A stretch of 26,150 nucleotides of DNA from an uncultured Parabacteroides sp. (GCF_905196875.1 NZ_CAJJWO010000070.1:1-26150), one strand, 5' to 3'. Positions 1-7,182 are shown, counted from the stretch's first letter. The notes: generated by a model from the letters alone, not told the origin. A program made the numbers and translations.

Positions 1-216
1 AAAGGTGCTTCCGTTACCTTCCAGGAAACCGAACATGACATCCAGCTTCTCGCCGTATCCCGAATTGATCACCGCCTTGGTTTCGGCATCGGCCAGCCCG
101 GCGCTGATACGAACATCCGTGGCTGCCTGCGACGCCACTTCCGTCTCGTCATTACTGCAGCTTGCCAGCGACAGAGCAGCCAGCAAACTCATTACTACAT
201 ACTTGTTTGTTTTCAT
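1..216 (-). CDS. Fimbrillin-like lipoprotein, N-terminal part (runs off left edge)
   Basis: Seventy-two codons are visible from an ATG at 216, reading out of the window at base 1. The protein starts MKTNKYVVMSLLAALSLASC, a lipoprotein signal peptide with the lipobox cysteine at residue 20. It is followed by SNDETE, an acidic stretch typical of Bacteroidetes lipoproteins exported to the surface. The next residues (DVRISAGLADAETKAV) match the usual start of the mature fimbrillin-like (Mfa/FimA) fold. It is the fourth lipoprotein and fifth gene of the minus-strand fimbrial operon, 55 bp after the stop of the previous gene. The AT-rich stretch before its ATG resembles that of the gene at 272-1192, suggesting a local gene duplication. 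Whether it is a stalk, tip or accessory subunit cannot be told from this fragment. Confidence 0.75.
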   Translation of the reverse strand, partial: MKTNKYVVMSLLAALSLASCSNDETEVASQAATDVRISAGLADAETKAVINSGYGEKLDVMFGFLEGNGSTF

Positions 217-271
217 ACGTAAACTATTAATATTAATACTGTGATTCAAGTGTTTCTGTGAAACGTACCTG

Positions 272-1192
272 TTAATTCGTCACCATGCCGTTACCGCTTT
301 CGCCGGTCTTCCATTCGCTGACAGAACCGGTAGCCAGGATCACGATCTCATTTCTACCCTGGAACACCAGATGGATCGTATGGGCATAACCCGCTTTCAC
401 CTCCAACGGCTTTTTAGTATCGGCAGCAAGGTTGATCGTAATCTCGCCGCTGTTGTTGCCGTCGGCATACCATACTTTGATCTTGATGGAAGACATCGCA
501 CCGATCATCAGCGATTCGCCTACGGTTTCCAAGTTGCTGCTCAGCACATGCTGTGCCAGGCCCGGCACTACCGGTGTACGCGACTCGTCATAGGTGACCT
601 TTCCGTCGGCTATCGTCATCGAACGGGGATACTGTCCCCCTACGATCTCGATCTTTGAAACGGCTTTACCCGGGTTAGCCGTCAGGAATTCTTCCGTGGC
701 TTCCGCCCGGAAGTTCAACTGCGTCAGAAGATGGCCGAAAGTAAAGGGAGAAGAAACCGGATTCTGACGGCTACCGCTGACGATCCCGCCGTACATCACA
801 TCTTCCGTTCCGGTCATCATGAAATTGACAACCCCGTTCTCGGAAGCGATTGCGGGATGCCAGGCAGCCATATAGACATTCCCCGAGTTCGGATAAACTT
901 TCGAAACATCCAGTGGAATCCATTTGCCCGAAATTTCAGGACTGGCAGTCAGCGTGATCGTGTTTTGCCAGGTGGGCGTACCGGTCCAGTAAGGGGAAGA
1001 AGAGGTTTCCAAAGCGGTGATTGCCGCTTTAAACGTATCTCCGGTAACTACCGGAGCTTTCGTGACCGCATCGCTGACAATAGCCCCCAACCGGATCTCG
1101 GGCGTCTCGTTGCCACCTTGCGTTTCTTCGTCAGACGAACAGGCCGACAACAAAACAGCCAGCATGGCCGCATACATACATACTTTTTTCAT
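272..1192 (-). CDS. Fimbrillin-like (Mfa/FimA family) lipoprotein
   Basis: A 306-residue fimbria or adhesin subunit, by family resemblance. I chose the ATG at 1192 although the frame stays open to 1267, because this start gives a clean signal peptide (MKKVCMYAAMLAVLLSAC, lipobox Cys18) followed by the acidic SSDEET. The longer version would run into the preceding gene. The middle has the hallmark FGHLLTQLNFR. The C-terminus has the pattern GYAHTIHLVFQG followed by a final strand with W and G (VSEWKTGESG), as expected for fimbrillin-like domains. In the established Bacteroidales pathway such proteins are lipidated, moved to the outer surface and assembled by strand exchange after Arg-gingipain-like processing; that step is family knowledge, not visible here. 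It lies 35 bp after the neighbouring fimbrillin gene, so it is very likely co-transcribed. Confidence 0.85.
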   Translation of the reverse strand: MKKVCMYAAMLAVLLSACSSDEETQGGNETPEIRLGAIVSDAVTKAPVVTGDTFKAAITALETSSSPYWTGTPTWQNTITLTASPEISGKWIPLDVSKVYPNSGNVYMAAWHPAIASENGVVNFMMTGTEDVMYGGIVSGSRQNPVSSPFTFGHLLTQLNFRAEATEEFLTANPGKAVSKIEIVGGQYPRSMTIADGKVTYDESRTPVVPGLAQHVLSSNLETVGESLMIGAMSSIKIKVWYADGNNSGEITINLAADTKKPLEVKAGYAHTIHLVFQGRNEIVILATGSVSEWKTGESGNGMVTN

Positions 1193-1227
1193 ACTTAAAA
1201 CATTTATATTAATACTCAGTGAACAAT

Positions 1228-2172
1228 TCAATAAATAATCCCTACGCCACTGCTTCCCTCCAGCCATTCCACCACGGAGACCGACAGGCCGACTGTTCCC
1301 TGCACGCGCAGGGTGACAGACAACAGGTAAGAAACACCGGGCACGGAGCGATTGTCCGCTTCACGGAACACCACCGGCAACTGTTCGTAATGCACCATCC
1401 GGCCCTGCCCGTCTTCAAGTGCGACAGCCAAAAAGACCGGTACCGAGGGTTGTATCATCACCGCCCCCGGAAGCTCCGTCCAGGCGGTATCGAGCGGCAA
1501 CGGCACCTCTTCAGGGCGTCCGCAGGCTATCAGCCGCCCTTTGTTGCCACCGAACGACAACCGACGGTCCTTCAACGACAAAATGGCATCGCACTGCACA
1601 CTGTCTACCGCCAGCAGACGTAGCTTGTAACTGTCCGGCGATACCGGCTCCATACCCTTGTCGAGACGCAAACGGAAACGAAGCTGGGTAAGCAGGTGGT
1701 CGAGCTCAAACGCTTTACTCTCCTGCCAGAACGGATCGGCCAGGCTACCGCTTTGCTCGCCGCTCACCCGGATATCCTGCCGCCCGTCGATCCGGTAAGC
1801 AATCTCACCGCTGTCGGAAAGCTCACCCTCAGGCGCAAAACCACGCAGGTAAATACGGTTACCACCCGATGGGTAATAAGTGGGAACGGCCAGACGGACA
1901 CGGCCGGAGGCATTGAAACGAGCCTTCCATAGTTCCGTATACCGATTGCTTTTATTGCCTTTGGCAAAGAAGAGGGAATCGGAAAAAGTGCTGTCCGCCG
2001 AAAATGTCTCCGGTAAGATACGGAGCACTACCTCCCGCTCTCCCGTACCGCTATGCCCGTCGGAACCGGTACCGCTGTCATCGCTGCATCCCGCCGGCAC
2101 TAACAGCGTCAGCAGCAGAACAGCCGGTACCGGTAAAAGCCATTGTCTGATATGTTTATGTTCGATCTTCAT
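1228..2172 (-). CDS. Fimbrillin-like (Mfa family) lipoprotein
   Basis: A 314-residue protein with a signal peptide and lipobox (LLVPAGC, Cys29), followed by a Ser/Gly/Asp-rich linker (SDDSGTGSDG). The motif DHLLTQLRFRLRL near residue 154 corresponds to HLLTQLNFR in the next gene. The end (GVSYLLSVTLRVQG, then VVEWLEGSSGVGI) matches the usual C-terminal strands of fimbrillin-like domains. The two proteins are therefore paralogues, although little else is similar by eye. It is the third gene of the operon, 36 bp after the DUF5119 gene. Its role is probably an accessory or tip subunit of the fimbria; the family is sure, the exact role is not. Confidence 0.82.
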   Translation of the reverse strand: MKIEHKHIRQWLLPVPAVLLLTLLVPAGCSDDSGTGSDGHSGTGEREVVLRILPETFSADSTFSDSLFFAKGNKSNRYTELWKARFNASGRVRLAVPTYYPSGGNRIYLRGFAPEGELSDSGEIAYRIDGRQDIRVSGEQSGSLADPFWQESKAFELDHLLTQLRFRLRLDKGMEPVSPDSYKLRLLAVDSVQCDAILSLKDRRLSFGGNKGRLIACGRPEEVPLPLDTAWTELPGAVMIQPSVPVFLAVALEDGQGRMVHYEQLPVVFREADNRSVPGVSYLLSVTLRVQGTVGLSVSVVEWLEGSSGVGIIY

Positions 2173-2208
2173 ATTTGAACTGTTGTTTTTGCTTCACTAT
2201 CGCACACT

Positions 2209-3114
2209 TTAGTTTTCGACCTCTCCCGCTCCTTCTTTCCATTCCGTATCGGTGATCTGCGCCCCGCCTACCGCGTCACAGTCGACCACCAGGTCGAGAA
2301 TCAGCCAGGAGGTATTGTTTTTACGAAAAGCATCGGCTGCCTCATGCGTCAGGTCGATAAACGGGGTCAGCTCCGTGCCGTCCGGCATCTTCATCGTCAG
2401 GTAAAGATCGACGGAAGTACTGTCCGACAAACCCAGCAAGCCGATGCGGGAGGTATAACCCCCGGAAGGAAGTGCTTCCGGCTCGAAGGTCAGATAAGCT
2501 CCTCTATCGAAAAACGGCGTCGCGCTGGGAAGATGGATTTCAGAAGGGATACCCATCAGACGTCCCGACAGGCCGGTGGGACGCACCATCTCGTTGTTAC
2601 TGCCCGACAGTAGTTGAATGTTCAGTTCGAGGGTTTTCACCAGGTTGGCGGGATACAACTCCTTCACCACTGCTGTTCTGCCGCCTACTTCGATATCAAC
2701 AGTACCCGTAGCATAGAAATTAGCTGGTTGTGCCAACGGCACCGGCACCGATGATTTCAACGAAGAAACCTGCCGCACGCTGCCGATGGCAGCGTCGTAG
2801 CCCCGGTCCATTTCTAAGGTTACATTACGGCAGTCGGTGTTGCACGCTATCACCCGGTAGCACCCCGAAGGCAGCGTTCCCGCGTAGCCTTCGGCTCCGC
2901 CCATACGGATTTCCGGACGCATGACGTCTTCCTTATAAAAGAAATAAGTCATCTGCGAAGGATGGCTACGGCCTCTCCAGTCGAGAAGCAAACGTACATT
3001 CCCGTTCTTCGTCCAGTCTTCGTCCGTCAGCTGGTACGTACACCCCCATAGCCCGACAACGCAAACCAGACACACCGCCCAAGCGGACGGACGTATGTTT
3101 TTATATTCTTTCAT
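2209..3114 (-). CDS. DUF5119-type lipoprotein of the fimbrial operon
   Basis: A 301-residue lipoprotein with signal peptide and lipobox (VVGLWGC, Cys25), then TYQLTDEDW. The sections RLLLDWRGRS, TYFFYKEDV, LPSGCYRVIACNTDC and the later FIDLTHEAADAF resemble the DUF5119 family, which in Bacteroides and Parabacteroides regularly accompanies fimbrillin genes and is thought to be part of the fimbria. It sits between the DUF3575 gene (19 bp upstream) and the first fimbrillin (36 bp downstream), the usual order in such operons. Molecular function is not established. An anchor or basal subunit is a reasonable guess from position only. Confidence 0.75.
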   Translation of the reverse strand: MKEYKNIRPSAWAVCLVCVVGLWGCTYQLTDEDWTKNGNVRLLLDWRGRSHPSQMTYFFYKEDVMRPEIRMGGAEGYAGTLPSGCYRVIACNTDCRNVTLEMDRGYDAAIGSVRQVSSLKSSVPVPLAQPANFYATGTVDIEVGGRTAVVKELYPANLVKTLELNIQLLSGSNNEMVRPTGLSGRLMGIPSEIHLPSATPFFDRGAYLTFEPEALPSGGYTSRIGLLGLSDSTSVDLYLTMKMPDGTELTPFIDLTHEAADAFRKNNTSWLILDLVVDCDAVGGAQITDTEWKEGAGEVEN

Positions 3115-3133
3115 TTTCCTGTATTTTGTTTGT

Positions 3134-4528
3134 TTACTTGATCCTGAAACGATACAACAGACTGACTTTCAGTCCGAGCATAAAGCCGCTCGATGAAAAA
3201 CGGGTTTCCAGATAATTACGGTTGTCAGCCGGATCGTAACGATATTTCTTTCCGTCGAATATCGACCGATAGCCGGCACGCACGCTCACTTCGCCGCAGA
3301 GCCCGCCGGCAAGCGGTATCAGACTGCCGACCGAAGCACCCGCCGACCAGAAACAGCCGGTACGACCATAGAGCACCTCTTTGCCCGGAGCGATCAGGCC
3401 GCCACGCACATCGAAATCGCCATACTCACCGAACAGGCCGAGATTCAGCCAACGATAACCTCCGCCGATCAACGGCCAGATACGGGGCTCGACCGAGAAT
3501 TCAGACAGCGACCAGCGATCGCGCTCCTTCTCTTTATAGGAGAAATCGGAATAGAGCCCGGATACGACCACCGACCAGCGGCCACCCCAGTAACATTCCA
3601 GTTCGAGGTTCGGCATGAACGAACCTGTTTGTATCTTAGCATCATCCGCACCGAACAGCACCGAAGGAGCTACCGTACACCACGGCAACAGGTTGGTCTT
3701 TACGGCCAGCATCAAAGGATCGTCGAAGTTTCCAGAAACCGGATGATCGGCCTGTATGGCTGGCTTCGCCGTTTCTTTTGCCACCACCCGCACCGTTTCA
3801 CGGGTGGTCACCGTTGTGGCCAGCGGTACTTCCGGTTCAACCGGTTCACCGGTATCCTCCTTCGTATCCACTACCGAGGCCAGCCGGTAATCTTCCAGTT
3901 CCGAACGGTCGAACAACGGATCGTCGATCCGGTAGACTGCACGGTCGTACCCGCCTGCCTCGCTACGGCGAAACAGATCGACATAGGGGATGGCACCGTA
4001 TTTGGTTAAAGCTTCCCGGATAGCTTTCGGATAACGGCTTTCACTATAATGGATAGCTATATTGGCAAACCAGGGAAGCGGCGAATGCACCAGATAGACA
4101 TGTACCCGGTCACGATAACTGCCGCTACGATCGATATAGAAAGCTACACAATCACTGGAAACAGATAGCCGGGTTTTCAGATAGGCACGGATACGGTTCG
4201 CACGAAGCGAAGCGATATTGATGACCTCCTCCTCTTCCGAATTGTAAGCACTTACATGCGATACGATCAATACATGACAACTGCCACTTAACATTTGTTT
4301 GTTAAAAAGAGGAAGCATTTGCCCTATCCGTTCCAACTGGTAAGCGTTGTCGCCATAATCGGCCAGAAACATGTCGTTACTCTCTTTAAAAGAAAATAAA
4401 AATGATTCCGCTTTCGTATACGAGGTAGTCTGGGCTTCTACGCCCGGTAAGAAAAGTGCAGAAAGCACGAACAGATTAAGTGCGGCTCTCATTACATCCG
4501 ATATCCTTTTACGTGTTTGTTGTTTCAT
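3134..4528 (-). CDS. DUF3575 outer-membrane protein with OmpA-like N-terminal region, first gene of fimbrial operon
   Basis: A 464-residue protein with a signal peptide ending around VEAQ (residue 33). Residues about 40-150 (SFLFSFKESNDMF..YGDNAYQLERIGQML, then SHVSAYNSEEEE..NIASLRANRIRAYL) follow the pattern of an OmpA-like domain, in which the N..R spacing is typical. From about residue 270 (LMLAVKTNLLPWCTVAPSV) to the end is a DUF3575 beta-barrel-like region with alternating aromatic strands and the C-terminal LLYRFRIK. Such genes commonly head fimbrillin operons in Bacteroidales. The protein probably sits in the outer membrane and serves as assembly or anchoring partner (inference). Its start lies 52 bp from the left inverted repeat of the promoter switch, so its expression should depend on the orientation of that segment. 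Confidence 0.8.
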   Translation of the reverse strand: MKQQTRKRISDVMRAALNLFVLSALFLPGVEAQTTSYTKAESFLFSFKESNDMFLADYGDNAYQLERIGQMLPLFNKQMLSGSCHVLIVSHVSAYNSEEEEVINIASLRANRIRAYLKTRLSVSSDCVAFYIDRSGSYRDRVHVYLVHSPLPWFANIAIHYSESRYPKAIREALTKYGAIPYVDLFRRSEAGGYDRAVYRIDDPLFDRSELEDYRLASVVDTKEDTGEPVEPEVPLATTVTTRETVRVVAKETAKPAIQADHPVSGNFDDPLMLAVKTNLLPWCTVAPSVLFGADDAKIQTGSFMPNLELECYWGGRWSVVVSGLYSDFSYKEKERDRWSLSEFSVEPRIWPLIGGGYRWLNLGLFGEYGDFDVRGGLIAPGKEVLYGRTGCFWSAGASVGSLIPLAGGLCGEVSVRAGYRSIFDGKKYRYDPADNRNYLETRFSSSGFMLGLKVSLLYRFRIK

Positions 4529-4580
4529 CCTATACTTCTCCCTATTAGCTTTTGATATTCAGTTTTTTCTTGTTTAATCC

Positions 4581-4605
4581 CCCTTATTTATATAATAAGG
4601 TAGAT
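4581..4605 (+). repeat. Left inverted repeat of the promoter switch
   Basis: Twenty-five bases identical to the reverse complement of 4973-4997. Within each copy CCTTATT or its partner lies opposite AATAAGG around a 5-bp AT-rich centre. This is the arm-spacer-arm form expected of a tyrosine recombinase crossover site. The identity stops sharply outside the 25 bp. Confidence 0.9.
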
Positions 4606-4632
4606 CAGAGAAAAACGCAGCTTCGGAGAGAA

Positions 4633-4652
4633 GTAAAAACGTGTGTTTTTAC
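4633..4652. other. Small perfect hairpin in the invertible segment
   Basis: GTAAAAAC and GTTTTTAC form an 8-bp perfect stem around the 4-base loop GTGT. It is AT-rich and lacks a following T-run, so it is not a good terminator. It may be a protein-binding palindrome; its role is unknown. Confidence 0.4.
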
Positions 4653-4871
4653 GCGGAATAATAGTCGGAATGATATTATTTGAAGTCTTTTCTAAGAAAA
4701 TCTAAGGTATATTTATAACCTTTATTTCTTAACGAACTTTAAAGCAATAGCAGTCCTAGGACGCTATTAATCTGCACTTTCCATTTATCATACTTTAAAC
4801 GGAAATAGCAGGATGTAGTGTGAATATATATGAACCTTGTATGTTTATTTTAATAAATAAGCCAATAAGCC

Positions 4872-4909
4872 TTGGTTTTCTTATTTACTATTTCTACCTT
4901 TGCAACGTT
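4872..4909 (+). promoter_or_regulatory. Promoter inside the invertible segment
   Basis: TTGG at 4872-4875 is followed by 19 bases and then TACCTTTG at 4895-4902. This fits the Bacteroides -33/-7 consensus (TTTG or TTGG, about 19-20 nt, TAnnTTTG). The expected transcription start is near 4909. In this orientation the transcript would run into the recombinase gene from its 3' side. I found no matching promoter on the opposite strand of the segment. Confidence 0.75.
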
Positions 4910-4923
4910 ATCTCAATTTATTG

Positions 4924-4948
4924 GCGATTTATACTGGTTATAAGTCGC
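4924..4948. promoter_or_regulatory. Inverted repeat just downstream of the switch promoter (possible operator or leader hairpin)
   Basis: GCGATTTATA (4924-4933) and TATAAGTCGC (4939-4948) pair around a 5-base loop with one mismatch. It starts about 15 bases after the predicted transcription start, so it would be in the 5' leader of the fimbrial mRNA when the switch is ON. A regulator site or RNA hairpin is possible. Confidence 0.4.
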
Positions 4949-4972
4949 TGAATATAAACAGGGAAACACCAC

Positions 4973-4997
4973 ATCTACCTTATTATATAAATAAGGG
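4973..4997 (-). repeat. Right inverted repeat of the promoter switch
   Basis: Exact reverse complement of 4581-4605 over 25 bases. It ends only 6 bp before the recombinase stop codon, so site and enzyme form a compact cassette. Confidence 0.9.
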
Positions 4998-5003
4998 TAA
5001 GTT

Positions 5004-5918
5004 TTAAAATCTCAGAAACTGTTCAATTTTCCCGGAAACCAGTTGGTTTGCTTCTTTCACTTTTTCCTTATCAAAGGCGGAGAGATAGGTACGTGTCATC
5101 TGCTCCGAAGAATGCCCCAGGAGTTGACAGATGATTCCGATCGCCACATTATTATGGTAAGCTTCCGAAGCCCAGGTATGCCGGAACACGTAGGTGGTCA
5201 ATTTCCCATCCCATTCCAGCATTAAACGGATCTCTTCCAGATATTGATTCTGTTTAGCCAGGCAAAGTTTATACTGTTCGTGCGTAGCATTATCCGGCAA
5301 AAGAGGGAAAAGATAGGTTGCATCCGGCTGACTGTAACAGGCTATCAGTTGTTGCATTCCCTGACTTACCCCCATCTGGATCAGCGTTCCGGTTTTCTGC
5401 CGGTGATAAGACAACACTTTCCCGTCTTCGCTCAGGTTCTCCCGTGTCAGACGTACCAGATCCACGAAAGGCATTCCGCACGCCATAAAGGAGAAAAGAG
5501 CCAGATCGGCGGCTTGTTGTTTAGAGGGATCGTCGGCCAGATCCAGCTTAGCGATCTGTCCAATCACTTCGATGGGTATGGCCCGCTTCAATGTTTCTTC
5601 CCGTCGCAACCGCAATCTGGCAAAAGGCGAATCCAGCGGACGTTTTTTCCATCCCAGGCAGGCACGGTTATACATGGCGCGCAGGTTGCTCAGATAGCTG
5701 TTTACGCTATTCACCCTCAGCCCTTTTTCGCGCAGCCACTCCACGAAGCCATATATCCGTTCCGGGGTAATATCACCCAGCGATAGTTCGCGCTCCTTAT
5801 TGAAATGCTGAAAATGATTGCGAACCGCCCGATAAAGGTCCGCTGTACTTTCACTGCCTGCAGAGCGTTTCTCCTGCTCCTGCAGCTTCATCTGTGTGTA
5901 AAAATCTTTGTTTTTCAT
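5004..5918 (-). CDS. Tyrosine recombinase, probable invertase of the fimbrial promoter switch
   Basis: A 304-residue site-specific recombinase. Residues about 20-95 form the SAM-like core-binding domain (TADLYRAVRNHFQHF, then RVNSVNSYLSNLRAMYNRA). The rest is the catalytic domain: K175 in YHRQKTGT, R246-H247 in TTYVFRHTWAS, H269 in LLGHSS and the nucleophile Y278 in TRTYLSAFD. The first catalytic arginine region reads MACGMPFVD, with Cys147 where related Bacteroides recombinases often have Arg (as in RGMSFVD). I recall such a variant in recombinases next to fimbrial operons, but cannot prove the alignment here. Full family length, no truncation. The stop is 6 bp from the right inverted repeat, so the natural substrate is the neighbouring 25-bp pair. 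A perfect -7 box (TAACTTTG) lies 25 bp upstream. Confidence 0.9.
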   Translation of the reverse strand: MKNKDFYTQMKLQEQEKRSAGSESTADLYRAVRNHFQHFNKERELSLGDITPERIYGFVEWLREKGLRVNSVNSYLSNLRAMYNRACLGWKKRPLDSPFARLRLRREETLKRAIPIEVIGQIAKLDLADDPSKQQAADLALFSFMACGMPFVDLVRLTRENLSEDGKVLSYHRQKTGTLIQMGVSQGMQQLIACYSQPDATYLFPLLPDNATHEQYKLCLAKQNQYLEEIRLMLEWDGKLTTYVFRHTWASEAYHNNVAIGIICQLLGHSSEQMTRTYLSAFDKEKVKEANQLVSGKIEQFLRF

Positions 5919-5942
5919 AACTTATCCTATTTTAAGAAATGA

Positions 5943-5950
5943 CAAAGTTA
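5943..5950 (-). promoter_or_regulatory. -7 box of the recombinase gene promoter
   Basis: The minus strand reads TAACTTTG, a full match to TAnnTTTG, placing the start of transcription near 5936, about 18 nt before the ATG at 5918. No convincing -33 box was seen, so the promoter may be weak. Confidence 0.5.
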
Positions 5951-6688
5951 TAACATTCAGCGACAGATAAAGGTTACTTTCCTTTGACCACAAAGTCACA
6001 AGTTTCGATAGCAAGAGTACCGGCAATTCCAGCTCAATGTCATTAAGTAAAGGATAGTGACGGAGATTGTGTTTAGCTATACATTTCAGAGCGTCTGACA
6101 GAGTCCTTAGAAAATGTCGAAATGATACATTTGCGGGGTATATTATAACAAAATCATCAGATATCGGGCAAATTCACAACACGCCCTTTTTCACTAATCC
6201 CCTTATGGGAATCGTTCAGGCGTCTTTTGCATCCAAAAGTACCTGTTTCAAACCAACCAGCACGGTCATAAAGAGAACTACCCGGCTGCTATTTTCAACC
6301 AGCCGGCAGGTAACAGGCATTCACCCGGCAGCTGAAGGGAATTACCTGCCGGGTAGTGGTAATCAGCCGGGAGGTAATTCCTCTTTTTGCCCTCCCAAAG
6401 TAAGAAATCAGGCACAATCCTTCCTTTCAGCTTTCCAGAAGCCAAACAAAACGGTTCAATTCTAAAAAGATATTTTGATACTATTCGATAAAAATAAGTA
6501 GCAGCCGCAAAAACCGGCCGGGAGGCTATTGGAAAAGTCATTACAAATAGTTCGTATTATATCTCCCTCCCTCTCTTTCTGTCATCCCTTAACTTCAGGA
6601 GAATACCATATTCGAACCATCCCCCTACCCGACACCTGTAGAAAGGCTTCAGGGGGGGAGAATGGTTGACAGTTTGACAAATAAAAGC
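5951..6688. other. Long stretch without a recognisable gene
   Basis: About 740 bp separate the recombinase promoter from the first remnant of the CRISPR region. Open frames here are short and have no family resemblance or good starts. The stretch holds a cluster of GC-rich repeats (6277-6528). It also has a short CCCCCT / AGGGGG inverted pair (6621-6626 / 6651-6656) without a T-run. I see nothing else. Confidence 0.6.
6277..6528. repeat. Cluster of short GC-rich repeats (CCGGcAGGTAA type), phased near 21-22 bp
   Basis: Related 11-base units occur at 6282-6292 (CCGGCTGCTAT), 6303-6313 (CCGGCAGGTAA), 6325-6335 (CCGGCAGCTGA), 6367-6377 (CCGGGAGGTAA) and 6518-6528 (CCGGGAGGCTA). An inverted copy is at 6342-6352 (TTACCTGCCGG). 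The first three start 21 and 22 bp apart, about two helical turns. The copies at 6303 and 6342 are perfect 11-bp complements, and ACTACCCGGC (6277-6286) pairs with GCCGGGTAGT (6348-6357). The cluster stands out from the AT-rich surroundings. It may be a binding site array or a small repetitive element; its function is unknown. Confidence 0.5.
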
Positions 6689-6824
6689 TTATTTAGATAT
6701 TGCACGTTCAGTACCAAAAAAGTATCGCTGATTCAGTTTACGGAATCTCAATTCATCAACCAAGGTTTCCATCCAAACTAACAGACTCGATCACAACATT
6801 CGCTCCATGATAAAGTGTTATCAT
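6689..6824 (-). pseudogene. Gutted DUF3990 gene, inverted copy
   Basis: On the minus strand the ATG at 6824 overlaps the preceding stop (ATGA) and opens with MITLYHGANVVIESVSLDG, the usual start of DUF3990 proteins, then stops after 22 residues. A second frame continues VDELRFRKLNQRYFFGTERAISK to a stop at 6689, which is a DUF3990-like C-terminal piece. The central part, roughly a hundred residues in a normal protein of about 150, is missing and the two ends are out of frame. DUF3990 proteins are thought to have an ADP-ribosyltransferase-like fold and a toxin-like role (family knowledge, uncertain). No activity is expected here. Confidence 0.7.
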
Positions 6825-6927
6825 CCCAATCCTCCTCCATTTCGTTTACAGATAACAGAGAGGTCGTCAACGGCATCGCTTAGCGAAAGTTGATGCTCGG
6901 CCTCGTAGCATTCATCTAAAAAAACAA
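6734..6927 (-). repeat. Inverted duplicate of 8561-8754 (194 bp)
   Basis: The minus strand of this segment aligns without gaps to 8561-8754 on the plus strand, with about 11 mismatches counted by eye (near 94 percent identity). It covers the DUF3791 C-terminal half and the DUF3990 start. Beyond 6734 only a short shared block (GCAATATCTAAAT) remains. Confidence 0.85.
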
Positions 6928-7182
6928 TAATGGCGGTATTCTCGTAACATCCTTGCTGTATCAACCAGCTCTCATACTCCTTCTGCAGTGTAAACCGAAA
7001 CATCTGAAATGGTATCCGTTCACTCCTCATAAATTGCACCAACGATTTCACACTGCTCTGGTAGGCTCGGGCAACCCCATACCTGCCATCCTCTCCATCT
7101 TGTCAATAATTCCCAGCGCATAAATCACAAACCCATTACGCGCCATCCCTTTCCAGATCCGATTAATTTCTTCCATACTCAT
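6821..7182 (-). pseudogene. Chimera: frameshifted integrase N-terminal domain joined to DUF3791 C-terminal half
   Basis: Reading on the minus strand, one frame starts at 7182 (MSMEEINRIWKGMARNG..IIDKMERMAGMG). The next frame continues with GVARAYQSSVKSLVQFM, then a stretch ending KEYESWLIQQGCYENT. Together these match the SAM-like N-terminal domain of Bacteroides tyrosine recombinases, split by a frameshift near 7070. At about 6927, in a TTGTTTTTTT run, the sequence switches to FLDECYEAEHQLSLSDAVDD..CKRNGG. This is the C-terminal half of DUF3791 proteins and identical in protein sequence to the intact gene at 8443-8667. The catalytic half of the integrase and the N-terminal half of DUF3791 are both absent. 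Confidence 0.7.

Larger units (their letters stand above)
4581..4997. other. Invertible promoter segment (phase-variation switch), apparently OFF
   Basis: A 417-bp segment is bounded by two perfect 25-bp copies in opposite orientation. It lies between the 5' end of the fimbrial operon (start codon at 4528) and the 3' end of a tyrosine recombinase gene (stop at 5004). Inside is one strong Bacteroides-type promoter, directed to the right and so away from the operon. Inversion would place the -7 box near 4676-4683 on the minus strand and give a leader of roughly 140 nt before the DUF3575 start codon. Invertible promoters next to a recombinase gene and a surface-structure operon are well established in Bacteroides. 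That this one flips is inferred from layout alone. Confidence 0.88.

Noticed and set aside
1193..1267. Longer N-terminus for the fimbrillin gene at 272-1192
   Set aside because: It would precede the signal peptide and overlap the end of the neighbouring gene; the start at 1192 gives a proper lipoprotein signal.
6067..6541. Open frames on both strands across the GC-rich repeats
   Set aside because: No family pattern, no promoter or good start, and they overlap each other; explained by the repeat cluster.
6621..6656. CCCCCT / AGGGGG pair as a terminator
   Set aside because: Only a 6-bp stem with a long loop and no T-run, and no active gene ends here.
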